Shown here piece after piece: positions 20,951 to 30,692 of a stretch of 64,000 bases of DNA; position 1 is the stretch's first letter, and each line of letters opens with the position of its first letter. A program made the position numbers and the translations under genes. The notes under the pieces are model-generated. The model saw only the letters and a program-made list of their open reading frames with translations, did no database searches and was not told the DNA's origin. Origin of the DNA: Thiobacillus sp. (GTDB taxonomy: Bacteria; Pseudomonadota; Gammaproteobacteria; Burkholderiales; Thiobacillaceae); the NCBI GenBank assembly GCA_019459055.1, contig JAIBEI010000025.1:1-64000 (forward strand), given 5' to 3'.

Positions 20951-21155
20951 TCCAGTTGCGAAAGAGTTGACGGTTACGCTGAAAGCCACATCGTTGCGAC
21001 TGTTCAGTTTAGGATTAGCAACCGCCGTGCCAGATGCTTGTTTGCCTTGCAGTGCAAGGCTTGGCGTGGAATCCGTCGTGCGGTGCGCAAGTCTGGAAGC
21101 CTGTGCGGTGCACTCGCGCGGTGCGCATTCGGGGTGCCATGCACCCCCGTGCAGC

Positions 21156-21722
21156 TCAGACCAGAGGCTTTTGCAGAATCTGCCGCGCGATGTCCGCCAG
21201 CTTCAGGCCACGGTCCATCGCTGCGCGCCGCATCTCGCGATATGCCTCGGGTTCCGATGCGCCGGTCAGCTTGATGAGCAAGGCCTTGGCCTGATCGACC
21301 AGCTTGCGTTCCGACAGCTCAAGGCGCGTCTGGTCGAGCTGGTCGTGCAGCGCCTGGAAGGCTTCGAAGCGCGACACCGCCACGTCGAGGATCGGGCGGA
21401 TGCGTGCCGGGTCGAGGCCGTCGACCACATAGGACGTCACCCCCGCCTGCGTCGCCGCGCGAATCGACTCCGCGCTGCCGTCGCCGGTGAACATCACGAT
21501 CGGCCGCGGGCAATCCTGGTTTGCCACGCAGATGTGTTCCAGCGTGTCGCGATCAGGCGAGTCCTGCGCGATGATCACCACGTCCGGGCGCAAGGCCTGA
21601 ACCTGCGCGTCCAGACTGCGTGCGGAGTTCAACGTGGCCGCGACCACGCAGCCCGCTGCCTCCAGCGCGGGCACCAGCATCGCCAGCCGCTCGGGCTGAT
21701 TTTCGACAATCAATACACGCAT
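21156..21722 (-). CDS. nasT: ANTAR-domain response regulator (nitrate/nitrite antiterminator)
   Basis: Receiver domain + ANTAR helices ERKLVDQAKALLIKLTGASEPEAYREMRRAAMDRGLKLADIARQIL. Confidence 0.9.
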   Translation of the reverse strand: MRVLIVENQPERLAMLVPALEAAGCVVAATLNSARSLDAQVQALRPDVVIIAQDSPDRDTLEHICVANQDCPRPIVMFTGDGSAESIRAATQAGVTSYVVDGLDPARIRPILDVAVSRFEAFQALHDQLDQTRLELSERKLVDQAKALLIKLTGASEPEAYREMRRAAMDRGLKLADIARQILQKPLV

Positions 21723-21748
21723 GTTTTTCCCGGGTTTTCTCTGACATA

Positions 21749-21778
21749 TAAAAAAGACGGCCTCCGGAGAGGCCGCCA
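21749..21778 (-). terminator. Leader intrinsic terminator just upstream of nasT
   Basis: Minus strand GGCGGCCTCTCCGGAGGCCGTCTTTTTTATA about 25 nt before the nasT ATG. Confidence 0.75.
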
Positions 21779-21991
21779 GGTCGGAGACTGCCGAGCAACC
21801 TGGCCTTGCGGTTTGGATGCTCCGTTGCGATGTAGCAGGGGGCGTGCCAGATTTCAGAATGGTTATTTATCAAATGCTTATGTTGTTTTCCGCCGGCGGC
21901 GAGTCGGGTTGTCCTGAACGGTTGTGGTGCATTGGGTGGGGAAATGGAATCAAAACGGGGCGCGTTCTTGCAGTCTCTGACCTGACTGCGG

Positions 21992-22031
21992 ACAAAAAAA
22001 CGGCCGAACCGGGTGTCCGGACGGCCGTAAT
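21992..22031 (-). terminator. Intrinsic terminator downstream of fccB
   Basis: Minus strand ACGGCCG...CGGCCGTTTTTTT. Confidence 0.75.
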
Positions 22032-22083
22032 CGGCGACGGTGACCTCGCGGTCAACGCGCCTTGGGGGAGAGAAACCCGAAGG

Positions 22084-23388
22084 TCAAATGTAGCTGTCGG
22101 CGAACATGCTGTCCGCCCAGGTGAACATGTCCTCGTAGCTGTCGCCATCGACCATGTCTGCTGCCGCTTCGCCAATGTCCACCCGGTGCATGCCTTTTCC
22201 CTTCACGTTGCCGTTGGCGTCGAAGATGTCACCATAGATGAAATTGGCGGACAGCCAGGACGACGTCTTGTTGGTGATCGGGCTGAAGCAGGCGGAACTC
22301 GTTGCGATGATCTCATCCGGCGCCTCTCCGTTGAAAGAACGGATGATCGCATCGGCACAGATCTTGGCTTCCGAGTTGGCCATGTGGCCGGACTTGGGCA
22401 CCGCCTTGCCGTCGGAGGCTGGAACGGCGCAGGAATCCCCGATGACATGGATGTTGGGATGGCTTGCGGTGCCATACGTCAGTGGATTCACCGGTACGAA
22501 CCCAGTGCTGTTAAGGGGCAATCCCGCAGCGATCGCGCCGGCGCGCTGGTTGGGGATGTAGTTCAGCACTTTGGCATTATTGACCGTCCTGGCGCTTGTC
22601 ACGATGGAACGCGTGCTGGAATCCACCGACAGCACCGTCGCATTGGGGTAGTACTCGATGACGTTGGCATGGGTCACGTTGAAGGCATGGTCGAAGGCTT
22701 CCGGCTCGGCGGTGATGCCGGCGTTGGCGTCCAGCACGATGACCTTGGCGCCGGTGCGGCCCTTGCGCTTCAGGTAATCTGCTACCACGCAGGCCCGTTC
22801 GTAGGGTCCGGGCGGGCAGCGATAGGGCGCCTTCGGCACCGTCATGACAAAGGTTTCGTTGTTGCGCATCGCAGCCAGCTGGTTCTTGAGCAGGGTGGTC
22901 TGGGGGCCGGCCTGCCAGGCATGGGGCGTCAGGTTCGGGTCCCAGTTGCCTGCTGCCGGCACGAAATCGATGCCCGGCGACAGCACCAGATGGTCGTAGG
23001 GCAGGATCTGATTGCCGCTGCTTGTGCTGACCGTCAGCCTGTTGCCCGGCGCATCGATGGCAACCGCGCGGCCTTGCATCACGGTCACGCCATGGTTGGT
23101 CTTCAGGGAATCGAAACCCAGGGTGATACTGCTCATCGACAACGCGCCGGTAACCACCAGGTTGGAGAGGATGCAGGAAACATGGTTGGGATTGGCGTCG
23201 ACCAGGGTGACCTGGACGTTGCCGCCCCACATGCGCACATACTTGGCCAGGGTGGCGCCGCCGAAGCCGCCGCCGACCACGACCACGCGGGGAGCTGTGG
23301 TTGCCGCGCCGACTGCACGGGGGACTGCGGCCAGGGCTGTCATTGCACTGGCCAGTTTGAGGAACTGCCGTCTGTTCAGGGTATTCAT
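22084..23388 (-). CDS. fccB: Sulfide dehydrogenase (flavocytochrome c) flavoprotein subunit
   Basis: Tat-like leader, PRVVVVGGGFGGATLAKYVR, CPPGPYERAC, C-terminal FCSD features; next to fccA. Confidence 0.93.
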   Translation of the reverse strand: MNTLNRRQFLKLASAMTALAAVPRAVGAATTAPRVVVVGGGFGGATLAKYVRMWGGNVQVTLVDANPNHVSCILSNLVVTGALSMSSITLGFDSLKTNHGVTVMQGRAVAIDAPGNRLTVSTSSGNQILPYDHLVLSPGIDFVPAAGNWDPNLTPHAWQAGPQTTLLKNQLAAMRNNETFVMTVPKAPYRCPPGPYERACVVADYLKRKGRTGAKVIVLDANAGITAEPEAFDHAFNVTHANVIEYYPNATVLSVDSSTRSIVTSARTVNNAKVLNYIPNQRAGAIAAGLPLNSTGFVPVNPLTYGTASHPNIHVIGDSCAVPASDGKAVPKSGHMANSEAKICADAIIRSFNGEAPDEIIATSSACFSPITNKTSSWLSANFIYGDIFDANGNVKGKGMHRVDIGEAAADMVDGDSYEDMFTWADSMFADSYI

Positions 23389-23406
23389 TGTATTTTCCTC
23401 CCGGAA

Positions 23407-23721
23407 TTAATCGTCGCCGGTGCCGGGCTGGGTGGACAGGTAATCGGAGATCAGCCGCAACTGCTCATCGGTATAGCCGCGAGCCTGACGATCCATGATG
23501 CCTTCGATGCGGCGGTATTTCATCTCGAGCAGATCATGAAAGAGGTCGTACGAGCTTTTGCCGGCCAGTTCGTCGAAGCCGGGTCCGGCTCCGTTGGTGC
23601 CGTGGCACTGGGCGCACTGGGACGCCAGCAGGCGACCTGGTTCGGCGCCGGCCGGCGCAGCAGCGACAAGAAGCGCAACGCCGGCCAACAAGGTGCGCGA
23701 AAAAAGAAGGGAAATATCCAT
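23407..23721 (-). CDS. fccA: Flavocytochrome c sulfide dehydrogenase cytochrome subunit
   Basis: Signal peptide and single CAQCH haem motif; directly upstream of fccB. Confidence 0.85.
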   Translation of the reverse strand: MDISLLFSRTLLAGVALLVAAAPAGAEPGRLLASQCAQCHGTNGAGPGFDELAGKSSYDLFHDLLEMKYRRIEGIMDRQARGYTDEQLRLISDYLSTQPGTGDD

Positions 23722-23956
23722 AGTGATTAGTGATTGCTCGCTTGAGAATGAACGACGACAGCAGGGAACCTGCCATGCTTGCCATTGCGGCACAGCCCGC
23801 AACAGAAAATGAATAATAGACTTTATTCCATTGTGGATTAATGCCTGTGCCATTGGACTTACCTACCTAACCGATTGATCTGACTCGGGCCAAGTCTTAC
23901 AAGGTGGATACGGCCTGAGGCAATCAGGGCGCGTATAGCGATGACCGTGCCAGCTA

Positions 23957-24283
23957 TGTTTTTGATAATGAAATCAGATGGATGGCTGCTTCACATGGGT
24001 TGGGCGGTCGGGCTGGCCGGCTTCGCGCAGGTCAATTTGTCGCCTGATGGAGACGGGTGCAGGTAGGCTTATTTAGGCCCTATATTAATAAAGCCCATTT
24101 TGTCTGCTGCTAACGACAGGTGTTTTTACAATGGAATCAGGTAGATGGGTGATTTCAAAGGATTGCACCCGGACCGCCAACCCTCGCGGGTCAATTTGTC
24201 GCCTGATGGAGACAGCAGCAGGCGGTATACCCGGTATACCTTTGTATTGATTACGCTATTTTGTCTGCTTTTAGCGACAGAGG
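23957..24283. repeat. Two head-to-tail degenerate copies (about 160 nt each) of a noncoding element
   Basis: Shared blocks TGTTTTTnnnAATGnAATCAG, GTCAATTTGTCGCCTGATGGAGAC and ATTTTGTCTGCTnnTAnCGACAG at about 159-164 nt spacing. Confidence 0.75.
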
Positions 24284-24611
24284 CTCGTTGTATACGTGAA
24301 GCAAGGAATTGTAGGCACGGCAAATTTCGACAATGGGCGCGGGCTCCGAGTGGCGACCACGGGTCGCGTAACCCGACGACCCGCCTTCCATCCGAAGCTG
24401 AACAGCTGCCTGGCCGAGAATACGTCCTATACTCGGGCTGAAATCGCGGCTGTATTCCCACCGGCCATCCCAACCATATCGTGATATCGACTGAGTATTG
24501 AGATTCTTGTTGGGACTATGATGAGATACAGGACTCTTCGTTCAACCAATCGATACCAGGCGGGATCTTTCAAACAAGATACCTATGCCGTCTTCCGCTG
24601 GCTGACGAACA

Positions 24612-26996
24612 ATGAAGGAGAGACTGATCGCCGAGGACTCGCCCGCCAATCGTGGAATCTTCAAAGGTATGGGAGCCGCAGCCGCCGCGGTGCGGCATTG
24701 GTTGAACCGTGCAACCGAACCCCACATTCTGTATCCGGCGATGGCCGTTTTCGTTCTGACCATATTTTGGGGGACGACGCTTAGCCTGATCAAAGAGCAA
24801 GGCACCTCCGCCGAGCGCGCTGCGGCGGTATCGAGCCACGAACTGGCCGAGACTTACGAAGCACAGGTCATACGCGCGATACGCGAAATCGATCAGACCC
24901 TGAAGTTCGTCAAATATGCGGTTGAACTCAAGGGCAAGCAGGCCGTGCTGCAGGAGTTGAAGGCCAAGGGTTTATTGCCCCCTGATCTGTTGTTCGTCGT
25001 CAGCATCACGGACAGCAAGGGCGAGGTCGTAGCCAGCACACGTCCGTCCGTCATGGGCAATGTTGCTGACCAGGATTATTTTCGGCATCAGCGTCAGGCA
25101 GATGCGCTCTCGGTCAGTCGTCCGCGACAAAGCCCGGTTTCCGGAGAATGGAAATTGCAATTCAGCCGCAGGCTCAATGCACCCGATGGAAGTTTTTCGG
25201 GCATTGTGATGGTCTCGGTTGACGCGGCCTACTTCGTCAGCGGCTATGAAGCCTCGAAATTGGGCGAGCACGGCGTGCTAGGCATCCTCGGGACCGATGG
25301 CGTGTTCCGCGTCAGGCGCAGCGGGGAAGCCGTGTCTGCTGGTGACATGACCGATTTCACCGCAGTGGCGGTTCATGCCGCGGACGAGACGGGAAGCGAA
25401 GTCAGGCTCACCACCAACGCCTGGGATGGCGTGCGCCGCTACACCAGTGCACGCCAGCTCTATGATCTCCCGCTGGTCGTGATCGTCGGACTATCCGCGG
25501 ATGAACAATTGGCCGCCACGCGTCGAGACAAGCACGCTTACCTGTGGCGAGCATCCGCCAGCAGTGTCCTGCTGATCCTGATTATTGGGGTGCTGGGACG
25601 CATGAGTCAGCAACTTGCGCTAAGCCGCCAGCACGCCGCTGAGAAACAGATCGCTCATGCCGAGCGTGTCGAACAGCTCGCTTATCACGACGGCCTCACC
25701 GGTCTGCCGAATCGCAGCCTGTACAGCAAACTTTTGAGCCAGAGCATCCACCAGGCACATCGTTACAATCGGCAACTGGCGGTGCTGTTTCTCGACCTCG
25801 ACCATTTCAAACACATCAACGATACCCTCGGACATGAGGCTGGCGATCAATTGCTGCAAGAAGTTGCAAATAGACTCAAGGCTTGTCTGCGTGACAGCGA
25901 TACCGTCGCCCGGCTGGGCGGCGACGAATTCGTCGTCCTGCTGTCGGAACTGGAAGAGCCAAAATACGTATCAACCGTGGCCCAGAAAATACTATCCGCC
26001 GTTGCCAGACCATTCATCCTGATGGGCGAGGAATTCCGCGTGACGGCGAGTATCGGGATCAGCACCTACCCGCAAGATGGTTTGGACGAGCAAACCCTGA
26101 CAAAGAACGCCGATATCGCGATGTATCAGGCGAAGGAAGAGGGCAAGAACAATTTCCAGTTCTATTCCGAGAAACTGAACACCCTCTCGCTCGAACGGCT
26201 CACCCTGGAGTCGAGCCTGCGACACGCCTTGGAGCACCACGAATTTCATCTTCACTATCAGGCCAAGCAGGATATCCACAGCGGCCGCATCACCGGAGTG
26301 GAAGCGCTGCTGCGCTGGCAGCACCCCGATCTGGGCACCGTGGCTCCGATGCAATTCATCCCCATCGCCGAAGAAACCGGTTTGATCGTGCCGATTGGCA
26401 AGTGGGTGCTCAGAACCGCCTGCCAGCAAAACATGGCCTGGCAGAAGCAGGGCTTGCCCCCTTTGAGCATGGCCGTCAACCTGACGTCGCGCCAGTTTTC
26501 CGATGGAAACCTGATGGCGGATTTGAAGGCGATCCTTATGGCTACCGGCATGGATGCGCGTCTGCTGGAGCTGGAAATCTCTGAAAGCCTGTTGATGCGT
26601 GATGTCGAAAAAACCATGCGGGTATTGACCGGACTCAAGGACATGGGAATCCGGATCGCCATCGATGACTTTGGCATGGGCTATTCTTCGCTAGCCATGC
26701 TCAAGCAATTCCCGCTCAATACCATCAAGATTGATCGTTCGTTAATCCGTGATGTTGGCAGTGTTGCCGAAGACAAGGATATAACCGAGGCCATCATCGC
26801 GATGGGCAGGACGCTGAGCTTGACAGTCGTCGCCCAGGGCGTGGAAACGAAGGAACAAGCCGAGTATCTGGTCCAGAATGCCTGCGACGAGTTCCAGGGT
26901 TTTTATCTGAACAAGCCCGCACCGGCGGATCAAATTGCCGAGTTGCTGCGGATGCAATCGGATAGTACGGGTACCGATACAGATCCCGCCGGCTGA
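24612..26996 (+). CDS. Membrane sensor diguanylate cyclase/phosphodiesterase (GGDEF-EAL)
   Basis: [40 protein letters not shown]-terminal TM and periplasmic sensor region. Confidence 0.93.
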   Translation: MKERLIAEDSPANRGIFKGMGAAAAAVRHWLNRATEPHILYPAMAVFVLTIFWGTTLSLIKEQGTSAERAAAVSSHELAETYEAQVIRAIREIDQTLKFVKYAVELKGKQAVLQELKAKGLLPPDLLFVVSITDSKGEVVASTRPSVMGNVADQDYFRHQRQADALSVSRPRQSPVSGEWKLQFSRRLNAPDGSFSGIVMVSVDAAYFVSGYEASKLGEHGVLGILGTDGVFRVRRSGEAVSAGDMTDFTAVAVHAADETGSEVRLTTNAWDGVRRYTSARQLYDLPLVVIVGLSADEQLAATRRDKHAYLWRASASSVLLILIIGVLGRMSQQLALSRQHAAEKQIAHAERVEQLAYHDGLTGLPNRSLYSKLLSQSIHQAHRYNRQLAVLFLDLDHFKHINDTLGHEAGDQLLQEVANRLKACLRDSDTVARLGGDEFVVLLSELEEPKYVSTVAQKILSAVARPFILMGEEFRVTASIGISTYPQDGLDEQTLTKNADIAMYQAKEEGKNNFQFYSEKLNTLSLERLTLESSLRHALEHHEFHLHYQAKQDIHSGRITGVEALLRWQHPDLGTVAPMQFIPIAEETGLIVPIGKWVLRTACQQNMAWQKQGLPPLSMAVNLTSRQFSDGNLMADLKAILMATGMDARLLELEISESLLMRDVEKTMRVLTGLKDMGIRIAIDDFGMGYSSLAMLKQFPLNTIKIDRSLIRDVGSVAEDKDITEAIIAMGRTLSLTVVAQGVETKEQAEYLVQNACDEFQGFYLNKPAPADQIAELLRMQSDSTGTDTDPAG

Positions 26997-27028
26997 GGAC
27001 CATAGGGTCTCTGTCGGTCTGTCCAAAC

Positions 27029-27460
27029 TTATTGCGCGAGCAGCACTTTTACGCTGCCATCCACAAGGTTCCTCTCGATATACCCGATGCTATTCGGGTG
27101 CTCGACGACGAGCTTCTTCACTGCGATGCTGTTCGCGACTTCCCGCGGCGGCTGGCCCCGGCCGGTGAAAATGATCTTCGACCAATGCGCCTTGAGCTGC
27201 GCGGGAGACTTGCCGGCGAAACTGGCGTAAAACGCGTCGCGCGCAGCAGAACCTTCGATCTGGTCAATCGGCGTGGCCCGGCTGCCATCGGGGAAGCGGC
27301 TCGCCTTGCCCATAAAGATGTCCACGACCTGGTTTTTGCTCAGCGCGGTCACCGGGTTCTTGGCCGACACCACCGCCACCACGTCGGCCGCTGTCCCATC
27401 GGCGCTCAGGCCCAGGAGCAGCCCGATGACGGCACATCCGACTCGATTCATAAGAGGCAT
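27029..27460 (-). CDS. Small PstS-like phosphate-binding-domain protein
   Basis: VVAVVSAKNPVTALSKNQVVDIFMGKASRFPDG...HPNSIGYIERNLVDGSVKVL. Confidence 0.75.
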   Translation of the reverse strand: MPLMNRVGCAVIGLLLGLSADGTAADVVAVVSAKNPVTALSKNQVVDIFMGKASRFPDGSRATPIDQIEGSAARDAFYASFAGKSPAQLKAHWSKIIFTGRGQPPREVANSIAVKKLVVEHPNSIGYIERNLVDGSVKVLLAQ

Positions 27461-27470
27461 GGCGGTCTCC

Positions 27471-28697
27471 TCAGAATACGAAATCGATCGTGGCGCCGAA
27501 CACGTTGACCTTGCCGCCTGGTTGAAAACCCGGCTGGAGATTGCTCAATGTGCCCGACGATCCGGCACCGATATCGGTATGGTCGAATTGCAGTTTGAGG
27601 TCGGCATTCTTCATGAAGTCCCAGCGACCGCCGATGGAGAGGGTGTTCTGGACGGGTTTGGTGCTCAGGATTGAATTCAGGGCGGCATTGAGGCCGGCAG
27701 CGCCCGGCGCGCCCAAACCGGGATCGGAGAGGTTGTCCGCGTTCGCACGGGCGTAGATGACGTAGGGCGTGAACGTCCCGAACCGGTGGCCGCCGCTGAC
27801 ATACCAGGCTGTGCGCTTGCCAATCGAGGAATGGGTGTCGACGTGGCCCCATTCGCCCATCACGAACCAGGTGCCGGGATCGTAGCTGACGCCGATCCCG
27901 AGAAAGTTAAACGGTTTATCGTTAGAATCGTATTTGTCCGCAATCGCGACCCCTTGCGGCCCGAACTGCCTGAAGGCATCGAAGAGCGCATTGAGTGACG
28001 CTATGGTCAGGTAGGTTTTCTGGTAGGTGATGCGCGTTGTTAGCGGTCCCGATTCAGTGGTATTGGAGAGTCCCCATGTACCTCTCGCTTCGACGGTGCC
28101 GTCGTTGTTGACGAATTCGGCATCCTTCTGGCCGACTTCAACCTGCAGGGTGTTCGACAACTCCCCGAGATGCAGGCGGTAGCTGAGATCCAGACCATCG
28201 CTGTTGGAGATGGGCAGCAAGCCATAAACCTCGAGCGGCGGACGCACCCATGGGTACGTATAGCCAACCTTGCGAGTGTCGGAAAGCAGAAAGGCTGGCA
28301 GCACGGTACGGCCAACGCGAACGCTGAAATCCGGCGTGAACTGATACCGAATATTCACCCACTCCACATGGGGCCGGTAGGTATTGTCGTAGTTCTGCTC
28401 CGAGATGACTTGCAGGATTGCGGACAGCTGCGGGGTGAAGTTGGCGGTGACTTGCGCGGCAATCAGACTGTCGACGTCGGCGCTCCAGTCGCGAGTATGG
28501 CCGGTGCCGTTGGGCTTGAAGAGACTGGAGGTAAAGTCCGCTTGGTCTTCGCTGGAATGGACCACACCTACCGTGCCGAAGCCGCTGAACGAAAACATAG
28601 GCGTGTCGGCGGCGTCATCGGCATGAGCGCCGATAGCATGCAGCGCCAGGACAAGCAGAGCGATAAACGCTAGTTTGTACGATATGCGTTCAATCAT
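27471..28697 (-). CDS. Outer-membrane porin-like protein
   Basis: Signal peptide, beta-barrel-like alternation, C-terminal aromatic (ATIDFVF). Confidence 0.65.
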   Translation of the reverse strand: MIERISYKLAFIALLVLALHAIGAHADDAADTPMFSFSGFGTVGVVHSSEDQADFTSSLFKPNGTGHTRDWSADVDSLIAAQVTANFTPQLSAILQVISEQNYDNTYRPHVEWVNIRYQFTPDFSVRVGRTVLPAFLLSDTRKVGYTYPWVRPPLEVYGLLPISNSDGLDLSYRLHLGELSNTLQVEVGQKDAEFVNNDGTVEARGTWGLSNTTESGPLTTRITYQKTYLTIASLNALFDAFRQFGPQGVAIADKYDSNDKPFNFLGIGVSYDPGTWFVMGEWGHVDTHSSIGKRTAWYVSGGHRFGTFTPYVIYARANADNLSDPGLGAPGAAGLNAALNSILSTKPVQNTLSIGGRWDFMKNADLKLQFDHTDIGAGSSGTLSNLQPGFQPGGKVNVFGATIDFVF

Positions 28698-28982
28698 GCT
28701 TGCTCCCGATCGAGATTTGAGCCGCCGCAATACTTGAATCCAGAAAAATTGGATATCGACTTGTCCAATCCTTTGAAATCGCTTTCTGTACGGTAGCACA
28801 CATCAGAGAACCAGCCCGCAACATGGATCTCTCCTGCCCAATGCTTTAGTGAGCGTCATCTTGGGTGGCCGTCCGTCAATGTTGGATGCCATAGAGTTCG
28901 CGACAGTGAATTTTCCACGTGGCCATCTTCCCCATGCATCGATACTCTTCGGCAGTCCAGGCACAGGATGTAACACGAAGCC

Positions 28983-29777
28983 TCACCGGCAGCGCATATC
29001 CGGCGTCAACTTCATCCACCTCATCAACCAGTTTTTTGCCCGCTCCCGAGCGTGCCGCGTCGCAACCTTCTCCTCCGGCGTCTGATCCGGCCGGAAGTCG
29101 AACGCACGCCGCGCCATCGGGTATTCCTGCCATTCCACCGGCACCCCGCGCTCCCACAGCGCATAGAAGGCGCGTCCGCCATTCATGCGGCGCAGTTCGA
29201 AATCGGCATCCCCAATCAGATAAAGCATCGGCGTGGTGATCTGCATGATCTCCGGGGCGATGCGGAACAGCTGGTCCGGCTCGGGCGCGTTGGGGTTCTG
29301 CATGTGGCCGTAGTAGCTGACGATGGCGGCGATGTCGCTGCCGCGCTTGGCGGCCAGCCGAATCGCGTAATAGGGACCGCGCGAGAGGCCGACGATGCCG
29401 ACCGGCTGCTTGCACGCGTTGGGCAGCGACTTCAGGTAATCGAGGCCGGCTTCCACGTCCAGCTCGGTTTCGGGATCGTGTGCCGAGGGCCAGCGTTCGA
29501 TGAAGCGGCCGCTTTGCCAGTCGGGGGCGACGACGAGAAATCCCTGGGCGGCAAGTTCGCGCACGTGCGCGCGTTCGTCGCCTTCGTAGCCGCGCTTGGC
29601 GTGAATGAACAGCACCGGCGGGAAGGGGCCCTTGCCCGCCGGCGTGGCGATTTCGACCGGCACGTCGGAGCCGTCGGCGGCCTGGATGGTGGCCTTGGCG
29701 AGTTCGATGTCGTTGGCCAACGCAGGCGCGACAAGCGCCGATGCTAAGATGGCGCCCGCAATGGCGAGTCTTCTCAT
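28983..29777 (-). CDS. Secreted alpha/beta hydrolase (dienelactone hydrolase-like)
   Basis: Signal peptide; GLSRG nucleophile elbow; LYLIGDADFELRRMNGG. Confidence 0.75.
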   Translation of the reverse strand: MRRLAIAGAILASALVAPALANDIELAKATIQAADGSDVPVEIATPAGKGPFPPVLFIHAKRGYEGDERAHVRELAAQGFLVVAPDWQSGRFIERWPSAHDPETELDVEAGLDYLKSLPNACKQPVGIVGLSRGPYYAIRLAAKRGSDIAAIVSYYGHMQNPNAPEPDQLFRIAPEIMQITTPMLYLIGDADFELRRMNGGRAFYALWERGVPVEWQEYPMARRAFDFRPDQTPEEKVATRHARERAKNWLMRWMKLTPDMRCR

Positions 29778-29864
29778 GATCTACTCCTGTTGTTTTTCCG
29801 GCTCCCATTCTAGGCCGGCACCCCCGGTTTCCTGCGCAGTCAAAAAGTACCCTGAAGGGCATCC

Positions 29865-30611
29865 ATGCCGGTGAATACTTCCATTGAGGAACCGACGATT
29901 CCGCCCCGGATGCGGCGAGTGCTGGCGGCTGCGTGGATTTCGCTGGGCTTGCATGCGGCGCTGATTGCGCTGGTGCAGGTGGTGCCGCCGGCGTCGCTGA
30001 GCCTGGGCGAGCCGGCGATCGAGGCGCGGCTGGTGCCGGCGCCCGTCGCGCCGCCGGCTGCAAAGACGCCCCCGGCGCCCGAAGTGAAGGTGCCGGAAAA
30101 GCCCCCCAAGGCCGTGCCGCTGCTCGCGCCGAGCGAGACGCCCGAGGCGCTGCCGGTGGCCGAGCCGCCTGCTTCGCCGCCCGCTGAGCCTGAGCCGCCT
30201 GCCGCCGAAGCGCCGCCCGCCGCCCCAGCGGACCCCCTGTCTGCGCCCGTTGCCGCTTCACCGGCTGCGCCGGCGCCGGTCGCGACGATCACCAGTTCGG
30301 TCGATCTCACCTTTTACACCGCGCGCGACCTCGATGTGCAGCCGCGCGCGCTGCGCGAAATCGTGCCGGACTATCCCTCCGATGCCGATCGCCGACGGCT
30401 GTCGGGCAAGGTGCGCCTGCAGCTGAAACTGGAAGCCGACGGCCGCGTCAGCGACATCGGAATCGTCAGCGCCAGCCCCCCCGGCATATTCGACGAATCG
30501 GCGATCAAGGCATTTCGCGAGGCCCGCTTTGCGCCGGCGCAAAAAGGCGGCCGCCCGGTGCGTGCGCGGGTGGTGATCGAGGTGTTGTACGACTGGGAAG
30601 GTCGGCGGTAA
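29865..30611 (+). CDS. TonB-family energy transducer
   Basis: N-terminal TM, Pro/Ala/Glu-rich linker, C-terminal TonB domain (YPSDADRRRLSGKVRLQLKLEADGRVSDIGIVSASPPGIFDESAIKAFREARFAPA). Confidence 0.87.
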   Translation: MPVNTSIEEPTIPPRMRRVLAAAWISLGLHAALIALVQVVPPASLSLGEPAIEARLVPAPVAPPAAKTPPAPEVKVPEKPPKAVPLLAPSETPEALPVAEPPASPPAEPEPPAAEAPPAAPADPLSAPVAASPAAPAPVATITSSVDLTFYTARDLDVQPRALREIVPDYPSDADRRRLSGKVRLQLKLEADGRVSDIGIVSASPPGIFDESAIKAFREARFAPAQKGGRPVRARVVIEVLYDWEGRR

Positions 30612-30616
30612 TTGGG

Positions 30617-30630
30617 GTGAGGGGTGAGGG
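30617..30630. repeat. Heptamer repeat, single arm (GTGAGGG x2) just after the TonB-like stop codon
   Basis: ggggtgaggggtgaggg; no partner arm seen. Confidence 0.7.
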
Positions 30631-30692
30631 CGCCGGAGCGTGGTTGTTGACGCTTCAGCGGCCTTGCAAACCACAAGCCGCCACGCCGGCGC

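Noticed and set aside
23957-24283. c-di-GMP riboswitch upstream of the GGDEF-EAL gene
   Set aside because: No match to remembered GEMM consensus; the element is tandem and degenerate. Left as an unclassified repeat.
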